Origin: Brevibacterium sp. ZH18 | Lineage (GTDB): Bacteria; Actinomycetota; Actinomycetes; Actinomycetales; Brevibacteriaceae | Length of the DNA stretch: 64,000 nucleotides | Assembly (NCBI RefSeq): GCF_022748595.1 | Contig: NZ_JALDSX010000008.1 | Coordinates: 41,559 to 105,558 of the forward strand | Direction: 5' to 3' | Part shown: in pieces, positions 60,278-64,000 of the stretch | Position numbering within the stretch: the first letter of the stretch is position 1 | How the letters are laid out: each line of letters opens with the position of its first letter | Position numbers and translations under genes: made by a program | The notes under the pieces: model-generated | Told to the model about the DNA's origin: nothing | Database searches by the model: none | The model's input: the letters and a program-made list of their open reading frames with translations, nothing else

Positions 60278-60786
60278 GCTGTCTGTCCTCCTAAGACATG
60301 CTGTCGAGCAACCGTGTCGCAGACGCAGTCGCTGAACTGGTGCCGTCCTGCTTTCTGCGAGCAGATCGCGCCCACAACCGGCGGATGATGGTCGGACTCT
60401 TGGACCAAGTCTGCCAGCGATGCTGAGAACGCGATAGACCCATCTACTCGACCGGATATTCCAGCTGTGAATTCCTCGCAAGCACCGAAACGAAGCTCTG
60501 CCGCCACCGAGCTCATCACAGCCAGCGAGAATGCCCAACTGTTAGTCCTGGGAACCTGCGGCCACGGCGAGTTCGCCAGCCTCATCCTCGGCTCCGTCAG
60601 CCTCGAGTGCATCGCTCACGCTCATCCACCAGTCTTGACCGCCCGCGCACAATGAGCAGCGACTTCGGCACGCCCGCTATGACCTGAGTTGGCGTTCTCG
60701 GTCTCGAAGCCCACAGCATTCCGATGACTCAATGTTCCACGGTGGCGCGACGCGTATGCTGGTGTCGAACCGAGAAGAGGAGAATC
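60278..60786. other. Interval between the NDH-2-type and amine oxidase genes
   Basis: About 510 bp whose only recognisable content is the UspA remnant (60413-60655). It must also hold the promoters of the two divergent flanking genes, but I cannot assign boxes. Confidence 0.5.
60413..60655 (+). pseudogene. Universal stress protein (UspA) C-terminal remnant
   Basis: The frame reads TELITASENAQLLVLGTCGH, then GEFASLILGSVSLECIAHAH and PPVLTARAQ, which is the ATP-binding C-terminal of a UspA domain (the G-x2-G-x9-G-S motif). The N-terminal half is missing and a TGA lies upstream in frame. It is probably a deleted gene. Confidence 0.6.
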
Positions 60787-62082
60787 GTGGACGCCGACGT
60801 TGTAGTCGTGGGAGCAGGTCTCGCAGGCCTGCAGTGTGCCAGACGGTTGCAGCGCAACGGCCTGACTGTCCAGATCTGCGAATCGCGTGATGGGGTGGGC
60901 GGTCGCGTGCGCACCGATCGAATCGACGGCTTCCTCTGTGACTGCGGGTTTCAGCTGCTCAATCCTGCGTACCCCGCAGTGCGCGCCTTCATCGACGTCG
61001 CCTCACTGGACCTGCAGACCTTCGGCGCAGGAGTGATGGTCCGCAAGGGACAGCGTCTGACCACGCTGCGCGCATCCTTGGGTCGGCCTGGCAGCGAGTC
61101 ATCGGTGTTGAGCTCTGGACTGATCAGACCGAAGGAGATCCGCGGGCTTCTGAGATGGCTGGGTCCGACTCTGCTGCGGCCATCGTCAGTCTCGCGGGCG
61201 ACGCGGGACTCAACTCTCGCAGACTCTTTGGATGCTGTGGGAGTCACGGGAGCATTGCGCCGAGACGTCATCGACACGTTCCTGGCCGGTGTTCTGGCCG
61301 ACAGTTCTGGCGCAAGCTCGGCGAACTATGCCCGCCTGCTGATGAGATCGTTCGTGCGCGCGATCCCCGGTCTGCCCAGTCAAGGCATGGCGGCTCTGCC
61401 CGAGCAGATGGCGGCTTCTCTCGAATCGCCGGTGCGCGTGAATACCGCCGTGCGAGACCTTCGCGAGACCGACAATGGTGTGGAAGTCGACACCGACCGG
61501 GGACGGATACGGGCGCGTGCCGCTGTCACCGCAGTCGGTGCTGAGGATCTCGAGGAGCTGACCGGCGAGAAGACTCCCCCTACACGCGGACTGACGACCT
61601 GGTGGTTCCAAGCTCCGGAACCTCCTCTCGAGGATCCGCTGTTGGTGCTGGGTGCCTCGGCTCCCCACGGAGGCCCAGATGGGCCCGTCTGGCACACTGC
61701 AGTGGTCTCAAATGCAGCACCGAGCTACGCGCCTGCGGGATCGGCGCTCATTGAGGCAACGACGCTGCTCGATCGGCCCGACGGTCTGGCCGACGAACGG
61801 GAGATCCGGCAGCATCTCGAACGCATCTACGCCACGTCGACGCGCCGGTGGCAGGTTCTGATCAATCATCGGCTTCCGCACGCACTGCCGGCCTCCGCTC
61901 CCCCTCTGATCGACCGATCGGTGCAGCGGATCTCCGAGAGAATATTCGTCTGCGGCGACCACCGTGACACCGGCTCGATCCAAGGCGCTTTGGTCTCCGG
62001 TGATCGAGTCGGGCAGGGAATCGCCGGAATACTCTCGTCTGCCTCCCGCCGTTCCGACAACGAACCTAGTGCGAAACGATGA
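60787..62082 (+). CDS. Flavin-containing amine oxidase/phytoene-desaturase-like oxidoreductase
   Basis: A 431-aa FAD enzyme. N-terminal DADVVVVGAGLAGLQCARRL, then ESRDGVGGRVRTDRIDGFLC (the GG-doublet motif), and near the C-terminus FVCGDHRDTGSIQGALVSGD. This is the amine oxidase/protoporphyrinogen-oxidase-like family. The GTG at 60787 follows GAGGAGA. It is followed 43 bp later by a lipoprotein gene; both may be one unit. Substrate unknown. Confidence 0.85.
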   Translation: MDADVVVVGAGLAGLQCARRLQRNGLTVQICESRDGVGGRVRTDRIDGFLCDCGFQLLNPAYPAVRAFIDVASLDLQTFGAGVMVRKGQRLTTLRASLGRPGSESSVLSSGLIRPKEIRGLLRWLGPTLLRPSSVSRATRDSTLADSLDAVGVTGALRRDVIDTFLAGVLADSSGASSANYARLLMRSFVRAIPGLPSQGMAALPEQMAASLESPVRVNTAVRDLRETDNGVEVDTDRGRIRARAAVTAVGAEDLEELTGEKTPPTRGLTTWWFQAPEPPLEDPLLVLGASAPHGGPDGPVWHTAVVSNAAPSYAPAGSALIEATTLLDRPDGLADEREIRQHLERIYATSTRRWQVLINHRLPHALPASAPPLIDRSVQRISERIFVCGDHRDTGSIQGALVSGDRVGQGIAGILSSASRRSDNEPSAKR

Positions 62083-62125
62083 TCGCAACCTGCGGAACTC
62101 CCCCATCTGTGTCCGAGGAGTCCGG

Positions 62126-62905
62126 GTGTGCCCCGGGCCGAGCATCATGACCGCCCCCATCCGACGAGCCGTTGCAGCTCTCTTGGTCGGTCTCTTCACC
62201 GCGGCCGCCTCCGTGGGCTGTGCCGCCGCAGACACTTCAAGTCCGGATTCACCGCTAGTGGCCGTGTACCGCGGTGAGGCCGCGTGCGACGGGTGCCCCG
62301 AGACGGTCGCACAACGGCTGAGAGCCTCGTTCACCGACGCCGAGGTGGTCTTCATCGGTCGCGGTGAACGTCTGCCGCTGCAGGCCGATTCCCTTGCAGA
62401 CGTGGACCTCTACGTCCAACCCGGTGGCGGGGATGACATCGACGCTGCCGCCGAAGCGCTGCCCCCTCGATTCGTCGGGGGCCTTGAACAGTATGTTGCA
62501 GACGGCGGTGGTTACCTCGGTCTGTGTATGGGCGCCTACCTGGCGGGGCCGGTCGCCTTCGGCCTCGTCGAATCGGACCTCGACGGTGAGGTCGGCCGTC
62601 CCGAATTCCCAGTCACCGACAGCAGAGAGACCGTGGTCGACGTCGCCTGGGACGGTCATCATCGCAAGACATTCTTCCAAGAGGGCGCAGTCCTTCCTCC
62701 ACCCGAGGATCGCGCCGACGTGTTCGCGCGCTATGGCAACGGCGACATCGCCGCAGCACGCTACGACCACGGTGACGGTGTGGCAGGTCTGGTCGGCCCG
62801 CACCCCGAGGCTGACCAGACCTGGCTGGACGAGGCGGGAATTGCCGATCCGGACGGAGACGACTGGAATTACGCCGTCCCCTTCGTCGCAGCACTATTGG
62901 ACTGA
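62126..62905 (+). CDS. Lipoprotein with BPL_N (class I glutamine-amidotransferase-like) domain
   Basis: A 259-aa protein. Signal peptide RAVAALLVGLFTAAASVGCA with a SVGC lipobox. The domain runs LVAVYRGEAACDGCPETVAQ to YGNGDIAAARYDHGDG, with the nucleophile elbow GGGYLGLCMGAYLAG (Cys) and LYVQPGGGDDID. This is the BPL_N family, first seen at the N-terminus of yeast biotin-protein ligase; its role is unknown. GTG 62126 has GAGGAG 6 nt upstream; ATG 62147 is possible. It follows the FAD enzyme by 43 bp. Confidence 0.78.
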   Translation: MCPGPSIMTAPIRRAVAALLVGLFTAAASVGCAAADTSSPDSPLVAVYRGEAACDGCPETVAQRLRASFTDAEVVFIGRGERLPLQADSLADVDLYVQPGGGDDIDAAAEALPPRFVGGLEQYVADGGGYLGLCMGAYLAGPVAFGLVESDLDGEVGRPEFPVTDSRETVVDVAWDGHHRKTFFQEGAVLPPPEDRADVFARYGNGDIAAARYDHGDGVAGLVGPHPEADQTWLDEAGIADPDGDDWNYAVPFVAALLD

Positions 62906-63050
62906 CTTCGCTACGAGGGCGAAAATCGAGTCTGCGGCGGGTGATCTCTGAATCGGACGGTCGGCGGTCGACGTCAGCGCCGCCATCGCCTCACCAGCCC
63001 GCACCGAGGTGGCACACACCCGACCGCCCGTGTAAGACTACGTAGGCGAT

Positions 63051-63086
63051 TGCTCATTCAATGATCGCTCGATCAGCGAATGAGCA
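63051..63086. promoter_or_regulatory. Nested dyad upstream of the YceI gene
   Basis: Outer arms TGCTCATTC (63051-63059) and GAATGAGCA (63078-63086), inner arms TGATCG (63062-63067) and CGATCA (63070-63075), all sharing one centre. It is a 36-bp dyad broken only by two 2-bp mismatches and ends 58 bp before the YceI ATG. Probably an operator for a MarR- or TetR-type regulator, not encoded here. Confidence 0.65.
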
Positions 63087-63144
63087 CACCGACTACGACA
63101 GCCTCCCCCTACAGGAGCGCGGAGGAACCGAAGGAGCTGCCCCC

Positions 63145-63954
63145 ATGACAGAAAATCCTGGGATCACAGGTCATTGGGACATCGATCCCTCACATTCTCG
63201 ACTGGGATTCTCCACACGCCATGCCATGGTCTCGCGTGTGCGCGGAGCGTTCAATGATGTCTCCGGCTTCGCCAACATCGCCGAGGATCTCGCCGACTCG
63301 AATGCCGAGGTCATCATCCAGACCGCGAGCGTCGACACCCGCAGCGAGGGCCGCGACGAGCACCTGCGCTCGGCAGACTTCTTCGACGTCGACGCCTACC
63401 CGGAGATCCGCTTCGTCTCCTCCGCCATCGACGAGGTGGACGAGGGTTCCTATATCGTCACCGGTGATCTGACGATCCGTGACATGACGAAGACCGTGTC
63501 CATCCCGCTCGAGCTCATCGGCGTCGACACCGATCCGTTCGGCAACCTGCGCGCCTGCCTCGAGGGCACTCGCCGCATCGACCGTAAGGACTGGGGCGTG
63601 ACCTGGAATACGAAGCTCGATTCCGGTGGCGTGCTCGTCAGCGACAAGATCACGCTCGAGTTCGAGCTCTCCCTGATCAAGAACGTCGCCGAGGATGCCC
63701 CCACCGAGTCGTCCGAGACCGCAGGTAAAGACGAGGCCCCCGCTGAGGCGCCGGCACCCGTCACCGATGCTCCGGAGAATGCAGCATCGGTGGCCCCAAA
63801 GGCAGAACCAGCCAACACGGAGTTCCCTCCCCCGCCACCGGTCAAGCCAGCCGAAACTCCCGCCGACAAGCCGGCAGAGAAGGCGCCAGAGGCTAAGCAG
63901 TCGGATGCTCAGTCGTCCGGCGGTGGCCTCGGCAAGCTCTTCGGCCTCCGCTGA
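63145..63954 (+). CDS. YceI-family lipid-binding protein with Pro/Ala-rich tail
   Basis: A 269-aa protein. The YceI domain (about 8-178) has GHWDIDPSHSRLGFSTRHAM, VDTRSEGRDEHLRSADFFDV, and RRIDRKDWGVTWNTKLDSGG. It is a beta-barrel that binds isoprenoids or amphiphiles in related proteins. The last 90 residues are an alanine/proline/glutamate-rich tail ending GGGLGKLFGLR. No signal peptide is seen. AAGGAG lies 9 nt before ATG 63145; earlier starts fall inside the operator. Confidence 0.88.
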   Translation: MTENPGITGHWDIDPSHSRLGFSTRHAMVSRVRGAFNDVSGFANIAEDLADSNAEVIIQTASVDTRSEGRDEHLRSADFFDVDAYPEIRFVSSAIDEVDEGSYIVTGDLTIRDMTKTVSIPLELIGVDTDPFGNLRACLEGTRRIDRKDWGVTWNTKLDSGGVLVSDKITLEFELSLIKNVAEDAPTESSETAGKDEAPAEAPAPVTDAPENAASVAPKAEPANTEFPPPPPVKPAETPADKPAEKAPEAKQSDAQSSGGGLGKLFGLR

Positions 63955-64000
63955 GTCCAGCACTACAGTCTTCACCGCGGGTGGGATCGGTACGCGTACC

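Noticed and set aside
1..64000. tRNA or rRNA genes, CRISPR arrays, complete insertion sequences
   Set aside because: I looked for cloverleaf, repeat-spacer and transposase patterns on both strands and saw none that held up.

Overview
The window is high-GC actinobacterial DNA, probably from a Brevibacterium-like member of the Micrococcales. This is inferred from the codon use, frequent GTG starts, the DUF3618, DUF4235, phage-holin-fold and GPGG-motif families, and the many acyl-CoA catabolic genes. It looks chromosomal. I see no rRNA, tRNA, CRISPR array, replication origin, complete insertion sequence or prophage.

Layout. 0.1-12 kb is mixed metabolism: a short type III CoA-transferase with a divergent TetR gene, an SPFH protein, a membrane and a secreted protein, malic enzyme, a TetR/SDR pair with a clear operator, a DUF4166/epimerase pair, and an ornithine cyclodeaminase-family gene with a probable 3' frameshift. 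12-16 kb is an organic-acid island: an MHS-family transporter, a two-subunit CoA-transferase and a divergent LysR gene. 16.4-19.3 kb holds a histidine phosphatase, a uroporphyrinogen-III synthase and a DUF2000/AraC pair. At 19.1-20.4 kb a toxin-antitoxin pair sits between two ~206-bp copies of the AraC gene 3' end. 20.4-23.9 kb is an operon of an epoxide-hydrolase-like enzyme, a quinone-type oxidoreductase and a 2-keto-4-pentenoate hydratase, followed by a TetR gene.

24-34 kb is a large catabolic cluster: ACAD10/LvaA-like kinase, acyl-CoA dehydrogenase, quinone-type reductase, two SDRs, MaoC hydratase, phosphotriesterase-like lactonase, MHS transporter and acyl-CoA synthetase. Together these resemble a route from a gamma-lactone or 4-hydroxy acid through CoA activation, 4-phosphorylation and elimination to 3-hydroxyacyl-CoA. 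Three of its intergenic regions carry the same 22-bp dyad (TTGAA-N12-TTCRA), so the cluster probably forms one local regulon.

34-40 kb has an AbiE toxin-antitoxin pair with an inverted-repeat operator, then a CitA/DcuS-type two-component system, a DoxX protein and a DctA dicarboxylate transporter ending in a very strong terminator. 40-47 kb has two paralogous YbfB-like transporters flanking an acyl-CoA synthetase, an LCP-like protein without a membrane anchor, and a GH-A-clan-like lipoprotein.

47-58 kb is the most unusual part. One minus-strand operon encodes a TetR regulator, a membrane protein, an acyl-CoA-dehydrogenase-like enzyme, a PIG-L deacetylase fused to a NodS-like methyltransferase, and a family-2 glycosyltransferase. 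A 15-bp operator (GATTAC-N3-GTAAAC and close variants) lies upstream of this operon, of a GPGG-motif small protein, of a general-stress protein, and of a five- or six-gene envelope-stress operon (YtxH-like, holin-fold, DUF3618, YihY, DUF4235, SHOCT-like). I infer a stress regulon that includes an undescribed glycoconjugate-modifying pathway. The same region contains several decayed genes (MarR, resolvase, UspA fragments and two frameshifted small genes). 58-64 kb ends with an NDH-2-type dehydrogenase, a flavin amine oxidase, a BPL_N-type lipoprotein and a YceI protein with a large dyad in front of it.
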